The position numbers were made by a program, and so were the translations under genes. DNA of 64,000 nt from Channallabes apus. Its lineage: Eukaryota; Chordata; Actinopteri; Siluriformes; Clariidae. The notes beneath the pieces are model-generated. The model worked only from the letters and a program-made list of their open reading frames with translations, had not been told where the DNA came from and made no database searches. Of this stretch, positions 30,922 to 41,390 are shown piece by piece (within the stretch, counting starts at the first letter, position 1; each line of letters starts with the position of its first letter). The stretch lies in contig CM060108.1 of assembly GCA_030522415.1 (NCBI GenBank), positions 36,483,756 through 36,547,755 of the forward strand, given 5' to 3'.

Positions 30922-31600
30922 CAGTGGTTCCCAAACTTTCAAGCCCGCGACCCCTAATTGAAGATCAACAAGATCTCGCAACCCCCACTATCAAAAACAA
31001 GCAATAAACATAAGCTGTTCACAGAATTTTTAACTACATTTACTATACATCTGAATAATTTTGGCTTACCTTTCAATGGGAAGGATGTACTTGTTTTTGG
31101 CAGCACAAAAGCTTAATTCGTGGCCTGATGGTGGATACAGCTACCAGCAGATCATCTTCGACATCATGACGTGAGCTGTATTTATTTTTTATATGTAACA
31201 GCGGAAAAATACTGCTCACACAAATATGTAGATCCAAATTGAAGCAGTACTGTACATCCATTGTTGCACGGGACAACTCGTGTATTCAGTTACTACCGCA
31301 ACTTGCGGTTTTCACATGCAGTTGTGCGCTGTTGCAATAACTTGTGAGTCAGTCGCTGCACAGTGATGTCATATCTATGAGTCGCAATTTTTTTTTAACA
31401 CTCAATTTAAACACTCAAACTCAATCAGTAATTTCTTTACAAATCAGAAAATATTTATTTATAGCTTTTACTTGTAATCAGACCTGGACTGACCATAGGG
31501 CGTACCGGGCAATGCCCGGTGGGCCGACGCACATTTTTGGGCCCCCCCGGTCGCATGATCTGAACGCGCGCGCAACCCCCCCACCCTGCATCGCATGCTC
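30922..31600. mobile_element. hAT-type relic inserted in Tc1
   Basis: It starts CAGTGGTTCCCAAACTTTC, a typical hAT end, directly after the Tc1 codons for NPIE. The right boundary is unclear. From about 31480 the sequence CAGACCTGGACTGACCATA looks like the start of a second, different repeat with C-rich units. Tc1-like 3' sequence resumes near 31610. Confidence 0.6.
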
Positions 31601-31880
31601 TGAATCTGCAAAAGGATTCCCGACCAAGTATTGAGTGCATAACTGAACATAATTATTTGAAGGTTGACTTTTTTTGTATTAAAAACACTTTTCTTCTATT
31701 GGTCGGATGAAATATGCAAATTTTTTGCGATAGGGATTTTGGGTTTTTATGAGCTGTATGCCACAATCATCAATATTAAATCAATAAAAGGCTTGAACTA
31801 CTTCAGTTGTGTGTACATTACAGTACATTACAGAAAATAATGAACTTTATCACAATATGCTAATTTTTTGAGAAGGACCT

Positions 31881-32440
31881 ATATATATAAATATATATAA
31901 GTGGCGGCTGCTAGCTTTTGAAACAGGGGAAGCTCATATATCTCTCTCCTCGTAAGGAAGACTACTAAATGGTTTTGCCAAAAGCAGGTCAACAATATTA
32001 GCACCGTCTGCCATTATGCACAGCTTGCTAGCTGGCTCGTTTCCCCTTCCACGAGCTACTTTAAATATATGAATGAACGAACTTTACAATGCTGAACCAA
32101 GGAGCAAAGATGCTAAAATGTTTTTTTTATTATTTAAAGAATGATTTGTACAAACAAAAATGGTTTATATCACCAGCAAACAATACAGAGTGTGGCAGTT
32201 CGTCATACCACTTCACCTGCAAAGCCGCACGGGACTGAACTCGAATCTCTGTAGCGCTGATGTATATCAATCAAAAACAGGGTTCCGCCCTTTAAACAGC
32301 TCCTTCAATCATCATGCAGCAGCCCAGCGTCCTGGCCCGCCCACGGCTCCATTCACTCCCAGAGAAGCTGAGCTTCCCTGGAAGTGACGATTTTGGTGCA
32401 TTTATCAAATTACCGTCGTCTCCCCTGCTGAGTCTTAGTG
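31881..32440. other. possible MITE (GGGGAAGCTCA ends), no gene
   Basis: CAGGGGAAGCTCAT near 31923 and CTGAGCTTCCCTG near 32371 are inverted relative to each other. They could be the ends of a small, old non-autonomous element. I see no coding region. Confidence 0.35.
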
Positions 32441-32445
32441 CTTGC

Positions 32446-32890
32446 AGTTTCTAAGTGTGTGTTTGTGTGTGTGTGTGTGTGTGTCCAAGGCAGAGTGTGT
32501 GTGCGTGTTTGTTTGGGAACCTGAGAGGAGGGGGACTGTAAAGGCGAGTGTGTGTGTGTGCGCGCGCGCTCATTCACTTACACCAACACACATACACACA
32601 CACACACTCTCTCTCTGCTTTACAGCACCCCCTCCTCTCAGGTTCCCAAACAAACACACAAACTCTGCTCTGTTGCGATTCTTTTTCAATGGTAAGGTGC
32701 TGGTTAATTTGTTTTTGTTGTTGTTTTACTTTACAGCAGTGATTCCGTTAGTATGCGCTCACGCGAGTGTAACTAGCGATGTTCCTTGCTAATTTTTACA
32801 CGGTTAATTTTTAAACGCTTTTAAAAACGGTCTCAACGTTAGTGTGTGTGTGTGCGCGCACGCACATTACACACACACACAGCGTCTGCG
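32446..32890. repeat. GT/CA-rich simple repeats
   Basis: GT runs at about 32457-32484 and 32550-32565 and CA runs at 32583-32608 and 32866-32881, with intervening GCGCGC. The open frames across it (H-T-H-T and C-V-C-V peptides) are artefacts of the repeat. Confidence 0.85.
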
Positions 32891-32989
32891 TGCACAAACG
32901 GAAACACTTATCTATCGGGATTTATTTTTACGTTTTTTTTTTTTTTTATGTAAAGTGCAGGTTAATTAGTTTTATTTTTACTTTATTTT

Positions 32990-33090
32990 GTGTTAATTAT
33001 TTTTATGTATTTATTTTTTGGGGCTGTGGAACGAATAATTTGAGTTTCCATTATTTCCTATGGGAAAATTTAATTTGGTTTACGAATGTT
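32990..33090 (+). repeat. dispersed repeat, inverted copy at 61449-61530
   Basis: GGGGCTGTGGAACGAAT and TCCATTATTTCCTATGGG match, as reverse complement, CCCCATAAGAAATAATTAA and TTCCACAACCT at 61456-61500. Both copies sit beside GT-rich simple repeats. The family is not identified. Confidence 0.65.
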
Positions 33091-33214
33091 TTGGAATATG
33101 AGCATGTTTGACAGTGGGGATGGTGTTCATAGGGTTGAAGGCTTCTCCTATTTTACACCAAATGAAGGCTACATCATTGTGGCCAAACTATAAAATTTTT
33201 GTTTCATCTGACCA

Positions 33215-33797
33215 GATGTCGTTGTTCTGTTGGCCTCATCATCCTGCGACCTACAGCTCTCACTGGATCGGTTCGTAGCCGAGTGTGAAGCGGCTGGGAT
33301 GAGAATCAGCACCTCACAAATCTGAGGCCATGGTCCTCAGCCGGAAAAGGGTGGAGTGTCCTCTCAGGGCTGGGAGTGAGATCCTGCCCCAAGTGGAGGA
33401 GTTTAAGTATCTCGGGGTCTTGTTCACGAGTGAGGGTAAAATGGAACGGGAGATCGACAGGCGGATCGGGGCAGCGTCTGCAGTGATGCGGGCTCTGTAT
33501 CGGTCCGTCGTGGTGAAGAAGGAGCTGAGCCAAAAGGCAAAGCTCTCAATTTACCGGTCGATCTACGTTCCTACCCTCACTTATGGTCATGAGCTGCCCC
33601 ACCGGAAAGAGACCCCGGGGAAGACCCAGGACACGCTGGCTAGCCTGGGAATGCCTTGGGATCCCCCCGGAAGAGTTGGAAGAAGTGGCCAGGGAGAGGG
33701 AAGTCTGGGCATCCTTGCTGAAGCTGCTGCCCCCCCCGACCCGACCTCGGATAAGCGGAAGAAAATGGATGGATGGATGGATGGATGGATGGATAAA
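33215..33797 (+). pseudogene. RTE-clade LINE 3' end, 5'-truncated
   Basis: The frame 33330-33610 gives VLSRKRVECPLRAG, EEFKYLGVLFTSEGKME, IDRRIGAASAVMRALY and IYVPTLTYGHEL, the post-catalytic part of an RTE RT. A deletion after YGHEL and a frame change lead to a C-terminal piece (RPRGRPRTRWL). The element ends in a TGGA microsatellite tail at 33767-33795, a feature of fish RTE elements. Confidence 0.85.
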
Positions 33798-34780
33798 ACT
33801 GAAGACCAGAAGTATTCTTCTTTGTCCAGATGAGCATTTGCAAAGGCCAAGTGGGCTTTTGTGTGTCTTATCTGGAGAAATGGTTGTAAAGTTAAATAAG
33901 TGAAATGGTGGCGCTGAAGTCACTCGACAAGGAACAACTGTGACACGATCAGAGTAAGACATCACAGTATGCATTACCTCACAGTCACTAATGGAGCAAA
34001 GGTACAGACTCAACATACAATCACCATCTGTGACAGTGAATCGCCACCTCACACTATCTACTATGATGTAACTATGATGTAACAGTATAGGGTCTGTGAA
34101 TAAAAACTTGTGTGTAAGACTGTAGTCAGTAACATGTGAGACAGGGAAGCGCATCGGCTGCTGGTCATCTCAGGGACACTGATGATATGATAATACCGCT
34201 CTTTACTTGATATTTAATTTATTCACTATAGTGCCCATTACAAGAGAAAGAGTAACTTATGTTATGCTGTGATTGTTTTTTAAGTGTTTCCATGTATGCA
34301 CAAAAAATTTAGTATGACGTTGTGTATTACATGTCTTTAAAGGGTTAATAGACTATCATGTGTTAGTTGGTTGTGTTAGAAGCTTAGTTAAACAATTTCT
34401 GTTGTTGTGTTTATTTAAATTTTATTTAACTGCTGTTAAATAAAGTGATTTAACTGTTATTTATCAGGAATAGTGATGTACCCTTTTTTTCTGGTTTTCA
34501 TTTAAGGTTATCGACCTCGCTCTCTCTCCCTCACTTAGTCAAATCTACTTTGAACAATTGTTGTGTAACCTGCAAAGCTGTCAGACACAAGAATTAAAAG
34601 TGATTCCAGAGTTGATCCCCATGTCCCCTGTAGTTGGCTATGGCTTTTTTCGAGTTTGAAGCAGAAGCTGATGTGCAAATTCCCCGATAACTCGACAATG
34701 GTGTCCTCCTTGGTCTGCATCCATGGAACCCACTGTTGTGCAGTGTCCGTTAGACTGTCTGCCTTGAGATGTTGACACCA

Positions 34781-35056
34781 TCAGAGCCCAGATTTATCAG
34801 TATGGCGTTGGTGGTGATCCTTGTTTTTGTTTTTTAAACCACATTCACTATCCTCATGGCCAGCACAGGTGTCACTTTTGGCTAATGCCCACGTCCTTTG
34901 AGATTTTTTACAGTGCGGAACGTCTTGTATTTTTTTAATAATAGTTTGCACTGTAGCGATTGGAACTTCAAAACATTTAGATATGGTCTTATGGCTCTTG
35001 TGAACAGCCACAATGCGCAGCCGCAGGTCCTCAGTGAGCTCCTTTGTCTTAGCCAT
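34781..35056 (-). pseudogene. Tc1-like transposase N-terminus
   Basis: About 45 recognisable codons: a paired-type helix-turn-helix (ELTEDLRLRIVAVHKS, TIQ-type second helix IATVQTIIKK), then divergence. The ATG at 35056-35054 overlaps the target duplication of the solo LTR, so the LTR separates the coding start from its own promoter. Confidence 0.75.
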
Positions 35057-35060
35057 CCAC

Positions 35061-35426
35061 TGTCATGCACACTCTGTCCGTGGCCGGCACTAGGACCCGG
35101 AAGAAATGCGGTCACGAACCAGGAAGTATAAAAGGAGTAAACAAACCACAGTACAACGCTCAGTCATTGAGTTCACCAGATGCCCTGTCGGAATCGTTCA
35201 CCGAATCGTGAGTACTCACCCTTTTGGCTTTTTCCTGATTGAGTGTGTATTGTTAGGACGCGGGTTAGATTGTGCCTCCCCTTGCTCATCTGTTGTGAGA
35301 GTCCTTAGATTAAAGAGCGTGAAAATCTTGCCTACTCGTGTTTCTCCACATTTGGGTTTACCATTCACGCAACAAAGGGCTAACCGCTAAGCTAGGTCTT
35401 CTGGTCTTCCGAGGTTAGTTCTGACA
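35061..35426 (+). repeat. solo LTR, 366 bp, TSD TCCAC
   Basis: It starts TGTCATGCACACTC and ends GTTAGTTCTGACA. TCCAC is duplicated at 35056-35060 and 35427-35431. TATAAAAGG at about 35128 fits an LTR promoter. It matches the LTR at 36881-37248 along its length. The 5-bp duplication and the absence of any interior show recombination between two LTRs deleted the element. Confidence 0.92.
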
Positions 35427-35431
35427 TCCAC

Positions 35432-36160
35432 AAACCAACAGCAGAGAGCTTATGTTTTTCACCTGTTGAGTTGAATGAAACAGCAGTTCCCAATGAATTA
35501 GGATGCTTTAGAACAGCTTGGACTATTTGAAATGGTACAGAACTTTGGATTTTCCTATAGACTGTGACAGTTTTCAGAGGGTATGAATAATTTTGGACAT
35601 GCCACTTTTTGTTCAAATGTAAATAAAAGCTGAGAAATACTTTTTTTGTACATCGTCTTATTATCTTTAGGAAGAAGCCTTTGTCATTTACGTTCTTAAA
35701 AAAAAAAAAAAAACATCGACGCATGTCTGTGGTGCCACATTGCCTCTCTTTTCCACGCAGATGGATGAGTCTGTCGGGCGCATGGGCACCGCCGACAAAG
35801 AGCGTGTGTTTGTGAGCATGTGAATGTATTGCCCTCCCTCCCTATTAATTGGTTGGGTCTATTCCACATGTGTTCTGAAACATGTCTCCTTTTACTTGTA
35901 ATCTACAGAGGGAGAGATATTGATGCTTTCTCGATACAGCGAATTTCTCTGAGCAAATAATTAATAATAATGTTCATGGATGAAAAGGGGAGAAAAGGTG
36001 GAACTGAAAAGTTACATGAAAAGAAGAAAAAAGCTTTAGAGGTAGATGTTGTGAAATGCTTCAGATTAACAGATTATGCCTTTGGAGTACAGAGAAGTTG
36101 CAGTTCCGCAGGCTCTGACACCTCCAACATTACGGTCAAGGATAGCGAGGCTGGAAAATA
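35432..36160. other. Tc1 flank, then unrecognised sequence
   Basis: The first ~290 bases are the upstream end of the interrupted Tc1 element. The rest contains an A run at 35699-35712 and no supported gene. Confidence 0.4.
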
Positions 36161-36169
36161 AATGAGTGA

Positions 36170-36317
36170 AGAGCATGTTGTTGTTGAACTTGCTGAAGAG
36201 GATCTCAATGAGTGAGAGGGGGGCAACATTATGAAGGGCCCTAAATTTTAACAGTAATATTTTGAACAGAATGTAGTAACACACGGGAGACCAATGCAAC
36301 TGGCTGAGCAAAGACAA
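36170..36317 (-). pseudogene. LINE RT C-terminal fragment
   Basis: The peptide LHWSPVCYYILFKILLLKF followed by ALHNVAPLSL matches the pattern seen in this window's other LINE ([21 protein letters not shown], near 42310). It is a short isolated piece of the region after the RT palm. Confidence 0.6.
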
Positions 36318-36319
36318 AT

Positions 36320-36875
36320 GTTAAAGGTTTGGTCTAAGAAATAACTTCATCTTCACTTCATGTAGCACAAGAGTATAAACGTTTTATGCTGCTTGTATAC
36401 AGATGTAAACAATATGTTCATAAGACACTTAGAAAAAGAAGCAAAAGCACAAAGAAGAGGAAAAAAATCATACAGTGAGTAGTAAAAAAAATCCGCACTT
36501 GGCAAAATAATTTGTAAGATAAAAATAATAAAAATAATTTAAAAAAGTCAACTGTGTTCACAGTGGTTCAAGTTAAAAACACACCTCAACTATCAGTGAG
36601 GAATCATGGGTCATAAAATTACACCTTCTTAGGTTTACTTAAACAAATCGTGCCCCTTTATGCACATCTCAGGTTTTAACCATTTAAATGTTACCACCAT
36701 ACTGACCCTGGCAAGACTGTAAACAAATGAGTAACTGTGAGAACTGTGTTTTCTTCTGATAAGAAGCATGATAGCGTTACGTTTTGCAAGCAAATTTAAT
36801 GAAGTGATCAGTGATCAGTGATTTATGATCAGTGTCAAGTACCAAAAAGTTTCATCTATAGATCTTTAAAATCTT
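36320..36875. other. intergenic, nothing recognised
   Basis: AT-rich sequence. A GTGATCAGTGATC tandem lies near 36806-36835. No gene or element is supported. Confidence 0.4.
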
Positions 36876-36880
36876 GATAT

Positions 36881-37248
36881 TGTCATGCGCACTCAGCCGT
36901 GACCGGCATTAGGACCCGGAAGTAAGACGGTCGCGAACCTGAAAGCATAAAAGGAAACAAAATGGCGCCGCACATCGCTCTGTCATTGAGTTTTGCCCAT
37001 GCTATTTCGGAATCGTTCCCGTTCACGTGAGTACTCACTTTCTTGGGTTTGCTTTCAGACTGAGTGTGTGTTTATAGAACGAGGGATAGATTGTGTCTTT
37101 CCTTTACTCATTTACTTTGAGAGTTCTTAGAGCAAATCGCGTGATTATCCTGCCCATTCGTGTCCATCCGCGTTTGGGTTTACCATTCACGCTACAGGGC
37201 TAACTGCTAAGCTACGTCTTTCTGGTCGTCATCGGGTTAGTTCTGACA
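36881..37248 (+). repeat. solo LTR, 368 bp, TSD GATAT
   Basis: It has the same family ends as 35061-35426 (TGTCATGCGCACTC ... GTTAGTTCTGACA), with GATAT duplicated at 36876-36880 and 37249-37253. A CATAAAAGG TATA-like motif lies near 36946. It is a separate insertion from its neighbour because each has its own duplication. Confidence 0.92.
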
Positions 37249-37268
37249 GATATTTAATATCATAATAT

Positions 37269-37508
37269 TGTAGCGTTTTTCAACGCTAGCAGGGATCTTG
37301 GAGGACGAGTGAGCTTGGTGGCTACCCAATGTAATGACTGGGAGTAATTTATTAATCTCAGCACAACACACATACACACAGGGAAGCACACATACCACAT
37401 GCTTAAACATGGCCGAAGCCGCTAACCTAGAACCAATATCCCACCCAGGGTGAACATAAACATAATGCTGGCCCAAAGCCGGCGGTCGCCAGCCCCGCCC
37501 ACGCCACA
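37269..37508 (-). repeat. 3' LTR of the second gypsy element
   Basis: On the minus strand it runs TGTGGCGTGGGCGGGG ... CGTTGAAAAACGCTACA, with AATAAA near its middle as a polyadenylation signal. There is no second copy in the window, so age cannot be judged. Confidence 0.8.
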
Positions 37509-37553
37509 CTGCCCCCACCCGAGCTGTGACCGTCCCCGGTCACCCCTAATTCT

Positions 37554-40500
37554 TCAGTCTCTGAGACGTGCAGGCGGTCGGCGCTGGCGCTGTGAACGCC
37601 GGAGCCCTGCTGTAGACGAAACGTGAACATTAGCCTGAGGCGGTCCGGCCTCCCCAGCAGTTGCTGTCTCACCGGCATGCGGCTGGTAGGGAGCGAGACG
37701 GTCTCGGTGAAGCACAATCATCCGTGCTCGCCCCGCCAGCCGCACCCGGTAGACGACATCCGAAAGCCGAACGATCACCGTGCAGGGTCCCACCCAGTGG
37801 GACATCAGTTTGGGTGATAGCCCTCTCTTCCTTCTCGGGGAATAAACCCATACCTGCTCTCCCGGCTCAAAGTCTCGCCCCCGGCTATGAGTGTCATAAA
37901 CCCGGAGCTGCTTAACACCGGCGTCCGCCAAGTGTTTGCGCGCTAACTCGTGAACACAGAACAGTTTTTCTCTCAAAGAACAAAAATAATCCAACCCCGG
38001 TTCCGTGGGTAAGTCCGATTGTGGAGGTGGTCCAAAAACAAGGTCCACTGGAGTGCGCAGCTCGCGGCCAAACATGAGAACAGCTGGCGTTAGCTGCGAT
38101 GACTCCTGTACTGCTGTGCGATATGCCCAAAGCACGAGAGGCAAATGTTCGTCCCAATCGCGTTGCCGATCGCTGGTATGTAGGGCGAGTTGTGTGGTGA
38201 GCGTCCGATTGAAGCGCTCCACGAGGCCGTCACTTTGTGGATGAAGTGGCGTGGTGCGGGTCTTTTTCACCCCGAGGCGTTCGCACACCGCCGCAAACGC
38301 CTCCGCCTCGAAGTTGCGCCCCTGATCGCTGTGTAACTGCTCTGGAGCGCCGAACCGGCTGAACACCTCATCCACTAGCACTCGGGCCGTGGTGGAGGCG
38401 CTCTGATCAGGCACAGCGAAAGCCTCAGGCCACTTTGTGAAGGAATCCACGACGACCAGCACATAACGGTTAACCCGATCGGAAACGGGGAACGGTCCAA
38501 GGATGTCCACGCCCATACGCTCCATGGGTGCCCCCACCCGAAAGTCCTGCAGCGGTGCTCGCGAGCGCTGGGTAGGGCCCTTCTTTGCTGTGCATGAGTC
38601 GCATCTGTGGACAAAGAGTTCGCTATCAGTATGACAACCTGGCCAGTAGAAACGGGCGCGCAACCGCCGCAAAGTTTTTGTCACACCGAAGTGTCCCGAA
38701 CCCGTATGCCCGTGAACCAACCCCAACACGCACGCCCTCAAAGTCCTGGGTACCAGAAGCCGAAAACACTCGCCAGCGCCGCACAGCCGTTCCCAGCGGC
38801 GGTAGAGTAAACCTTCCCGCAACGCTAGGCGGGTAAACTGCGAGTGGAGAGCCTTTGCCTCTAGCCCCAGATGGGCGATCGCGGTATAATCTGGTCTCAG
38901 GCCCGCTTTAACCCAACCCAGTACTTGCTGCAGAACCGGATCACCCTCCTGCTCGGCTGCGAGCTGATCATTGTCCAGCTGTGGCACAGGTGAGATGACG
39001 GTGGGAGGTGCCCTAGACGAGGCAGTGACTCGGCTGTATGCCGGAACGGTCGGCTGATCACCCCCGGGGGTTCCGGAGGATTGAACGGGAGGGATGTTGT
39101 GCATCAGTGGTTCCGGGGCATGGCCCGTGTCGCAACCGCGCTCCTCGACCCGCTCGCAGTACCGACAACGCGCTTCGCTGCATGGCCAGCGGGATAACAC
39201 GTCGGCGTTAGCGTGTAGCTTCCCGGCTCGGTGTTCAATAGTGACGCTATAGTCCTGTAATCGCTCCAGCCAATGCGCTAATTGCCCCTCGGGTTCTTTA
39301 AAACTCAGCAGCCACACTAGCGAAGCGTGATCAGTCCGCAGCAGGAAGGTTTGCCCGTATAAGTACGGCCGGAAATGTTTGAACGCCGCGACGACAGCTA
39401 ACAGCTCGCGCTGCGTGACGCAATAATTCCGCTCGGGTCCAGACAACGCTCGGCTGAAATACGCGACAACCCGCTCTTGGCCACCGGAAACCTGAGACAG
39501 CACGGCCCCCAGCCCTACATCGCTCGCGTCTGTGTCAAGGATGAACGCGCGCGCTGCATCCGGATAACCGAGGACGGGACACGTGACCAAGGCTTCGCGC
39601 AACCGAGCGAACGCGCGCGCATGTACAACCTCCCAGCGGAACGGCTGGTTCTTTTTAGTCAACCCATGCAACGGACTTGCGACGGTGGCGAAGTCTTTCA
39701 CAAACCGGCGGTAGTACGAGGCTAACCCGAGGAAAGTGCGCAGCTGCGACACATTCACCGGTTCTGGCCAATTCTGTACTGCAGCGATTTTGGTTGGGTC
39801 GGTAGCAATCCCGTTCACACTAATTATGTGGCCCAGAAACGCGGTCTCTCGACGCAACAGCTGGCACTTCCTAGGATTGAGCCGCAAGTTCGCCCGTCGG
39901 ATAGCCAAAAATACCACCCGGAGATTAGCTAGCGCGACCTCAAACTCCTTGCCGTGCACCAGCAAATCATCCAGATAGACGACGCAACGGTTACGAGGGA
40001 TATCCGCCAACACTTTCTCCATCAACCGTTCAAACGTCGCCGGGGCGTTGCATAGACCGAAAGGCATACGCCGGAATTGCCACAGCCCGTGCCTGATCGA
40101 GAACGCGGTTTTAGGGCAGTCTTCCGGAGCGAGCTCTACTTGCCAATACCCGCTACGCAGCTCTAACGAGCTAAAACAAGCCGAGCCTGCGACATGTTCC
40201 AGCGCATCATCTATCCGTGGCAACGGGTATGAGTCCTTCCGCGTCACCGCATTTAACCGCCGGTAATCGACACAAGACCGCCAAGAATTGTCCCTCTTAC
40301 GCACAAGCACAACCGGTGAAGACCACGGTCCGGACGCTGGCTCAATGACGCCTGAGTCGACCATCTCACGCAGCTTCTGTTCGGCGACAGCCCGTTTAGC
40401 TAATGGGAGGCGTCTCGGGTGCAACCGAACAGGAGCTGCGTTCCCCGTATCAATCCTGTGCTGCACCAGATTGGTATGGGTGCAATCGCGCTCATCTACC

Positions 40501-41060
40501 GCGAAAACATCAGCGAATTCGTTAAGGAACGATCTCAGAGTTTCGGTCTGTGTCGAAGTCAACCCCGCGCTGCTACGTTGCAAAAGCTCGTTTAGCACGC
40601 TCGCTCGGTCATGTACCAGATGTTTGGGTGTCGCAGCCTCCGGAAGTTCCGCCCCCCGTGTGTGTGCTACTTTGTCATGCGGCCGTGGTTTAGGTGTTAG
40701 CAACCTAGCTATGCCGAAATCCCCACACAGAGTCCCGTCCGTTAGGCTGAGCGTCGCCCCCCACCTTTCCAAAATGTCCAGCCCCAATATACAGCTATCC
40801 TCAATGTTCCCCAGCAAAAAGTCATGAACATAGCTGTGCTCACCTATGTTGATTCGCACCGATCGACGAGCCCATATCTTCAAACGGCTCCCAGACACGG
40901 TGCGGATGCTAAAAGCCGGCTTGGGCCCTTTGCCAGCGCGCTCGCCTGGTCCCAATACTCTGTTGCGGAGTAGTGAAACAGTGGAGCCGGTGTCCACAAG
41001 CGCCCGCAGCGGGATGCCGTCCAGCACACAATCAACGTAGATCCCAGCGCGTTGTCCCAC
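37554..41060 (-). CDS. pol: gypsy pol: protease, RT, RNase H, integrase
   Basis: 1168 codons without a stop. Protease: LVDTGSTVSLL (about residues 21-31). RT: SSPVVLVRKRDNSWRSCVDY, LELRSGYWQVELA, MPFGLCNAPATFERLM and the catalytic VVYLDDLLVHG. RNase H: FILDTDASDVGLGAVLS and LRTDHASLVW. Integrase: the zinc segment HTGSGHFGV ... CDSCTAKK, then MGVDILGPF, LHSDQGRNF and DGLVERFNR for D, D and E, then a GPY/F-like module (LMSHWVGPCTVI). No chromodomain is seen. The start shown is a GTG; pol probably continued from gag. All catalytic motifs are intact although the element cannot move alone. Confidence 0.93.
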   Translation of the reverse strand: MGQRAGIYVDCVLDGIPLRALVDTGSTVSLLRNRVLGPGERAGKGPKPAFSIRTVSGSRLKIWARRSVRINIGEHSYVHDFLLGNIEDSCILGLDILERWGATLSLTDGTLCGDFGIARLLTPKPRPHDKVAHTRGAELPEAATPKHLVHDRASVLNELLQRSSAGLTSTQTETLRSFLNEFADVFAVDERDCTHTNLVQHRIDTGNAAPVRLHPRRLPLAKRAVAEQKLREMVDSGVIEPASGPWSSPVVLVRKRDNSWRSCVDYRRLNAVTRKDSYPLPRIDDALEHVAGSACFSSLELRSGYWQVELAPEDCPKTAFSIRHGLWQFRRMPFGLCNAPATFERLMEKVLADIPRNRCVVYLDDLLVHGKEFEVALANLRVVFLAIRRANLRLNPRKCQLLRRETAFLGHIISVNGIATDPTKIAAVQNWPEPVNVSQLRTFLGLASYYRRFVKDFATVASPLHGLTKKNQPFRWEVVHARAFARLREALVTCPVLGYPDAARAFILDTDASDVGLGAVLSQVSGGQERVVAYFSRALSGPERNYCVTQRELLAVVAAFKHFRPYLYGQTFLLRTDHASLVWLLSFKEPEGQLAHWLERLQDYSVTIEHRAGKLHANADVLSRWPCSEARCRYCERVEERGCDTGHAPEPLMHNIPPVQSSGTPGGDQPTVPAYSRVTASSRAPPTVISPVPQLDNDQLAAEQEGDPVLQQVLGWVKAGLRPDYTAIAHLGLEAKALHSQFTRLALREGLLYRRWERLCGAGECFRLLVPRTLRACVLGLVHGHTGSGHFGVTKTLRRLRARFYWPGCHTDSELFVHRCDSCTAKKGPTQRSRAPLQDFRVGAPMERMGVDILGPFPVSDRVNRYVLVVVDSFTKWPEAFAVPDQSASTTARVLVDEVFSRFGAPEQLHSDQGRNFEAEAFAAVCERLGVKKTRTTPLHPQSDGLVERFNRTLTTQLALHTSDRQRDWDEHLPLVLWAYRTAVQESSQLTPAVLMFGRELRTPVDLVFGPPPQSDLPTEPGLDYFCSLREKLFCVHELARKHLADAGVKQLRVYDTHSRGRDFEPGEQVWVYSPRRKRGLSPKLMSHWVGPCTVIVRLSDVVYRVRLAGRARMIVLHRDRLAPYQPHAGETATAGEAGPPQANVHVSSTAGLRRSQRQRRPPARLRD

Positions 41061-41390
41061 ACGTCCCGAACGGAAGTCGACTCCGCCAGTTGGGGAAACA
41101 GAAACGGCCGTGGGAGGTGGCTTCCCCTCGCTGCCTCCCCGACCTAGTTTAACGGCTGCTGGGGTACGTTGTCCTCGCGCGGCGGGGCGTTAGAGCCGTA
41201 GTTCGGCGTCTTGCTCGTAGCCTGGCCGTGACGGGTAGCCCTGTCCCCGGCCAGGTTCGCTTCCCGAGCGCCCCCGAGCGGCGGGAGGTAGCTCGGCTCT
41301 TTCGCCGCCATGCCCGGCCATGATGGGTTCAGCGCACTCGTCAGCCAACCTGACGTGTTCGGGGAGCCGCAGCGGTCGGAGCCCCCGGAG
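41061..41390 (-). pseudogene. remnant of gypsy gag end
   Basis: GC-rich sequence continuous with pol but with stops in the pol frame (TAA near 41190). No zinc knuckle is recognisable. It ends abruptly at the LINE junction. Confidence 0.4.

Larger units (their letters stand above)
29904..31880 (+). mobile_element. Tc1-like element with hAT insertion
   Basis: The left end AGGTCCTTCTAAAAAAATTAG and its neighbourhood recur inverted at 31700-31880 (ending TTTTTTGAGAAGGACCT). The inverted ends extend about 190 bases, including the CATACAGCTCATGAAAACCC segment. Both edges abut TA repeats. The transposase is broken, and a hAT-type repeat was inserted into its last third. Confidence 0.88.
33095..35720 (-). 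mobile_element. Tc1-like relic interrupted by an RTE and a solo LTR
   Basis: On the minus strand an N-terminal segment (MAKTKELTEDLRLRIVAVHK, 35056 downward) is followed by decayed middle pieces (34720-34535) and, past a gap, by DKTHKSPLGLCKCSSGQ (about 33880) and traces of the segment after it (33230-33100). An RTE 3' end (33215-33797) and a solo LTR (35061-35426) interrupt it. Another insert of unknown type, with AATAAAAACTTG near 34098, probably lies at about 33905-34530. Upstream sequence of the element continues to about 35720. Confidence 0.6.
37269..41390 (-). mobile_element. Ty3/gypsy element, 5' end missing
   Basis: A 240-bp 3' LTR (37269-37508) is preceded on the minus strand by a GGGTGGGGGCAG polypurine tract and an intact pol frame. 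Upstream of pol only about 330 bases remain before sequence changes abruptly to a LINE at about 41391, so gag and the 5' LTR are lost. GC content is visibly higher than in all neighbours. It is unrelated to the solo LTR family next to it. Confidence 0.88.

Noticed and set aside
32440..32900. Open frames made of H-T-H-T or C-V-C-V runs
   Set aside because: They are translations of GT/CA microsatellites; the same holds for the frames at 61000-61190 apart from the L2-like N-terminus.
33546..34154. 202-codon minus-strand open frame
   Set aside because: Half of it is the reverse strand of the RTE 3' end and its TGGA tail (reads as IHPSIHPS), and the rest has no family resemblance.
35061..37248. 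The two TGTCATG...CTGACA repeats as the LTR pair of one element with a 1.45-kb interior
   Set aside because: Each repeat has its own exact 5-bp duplication (TCCAC and GATAT), and the sequence between them is Tc1 flank and unrelated DNA.
40288..40827. 179-codon plus-strand frame within the gypsy pol
   Set aside because: It is antisense to the protease and RT frame, in GC-rich sequence where chance open frames are common.
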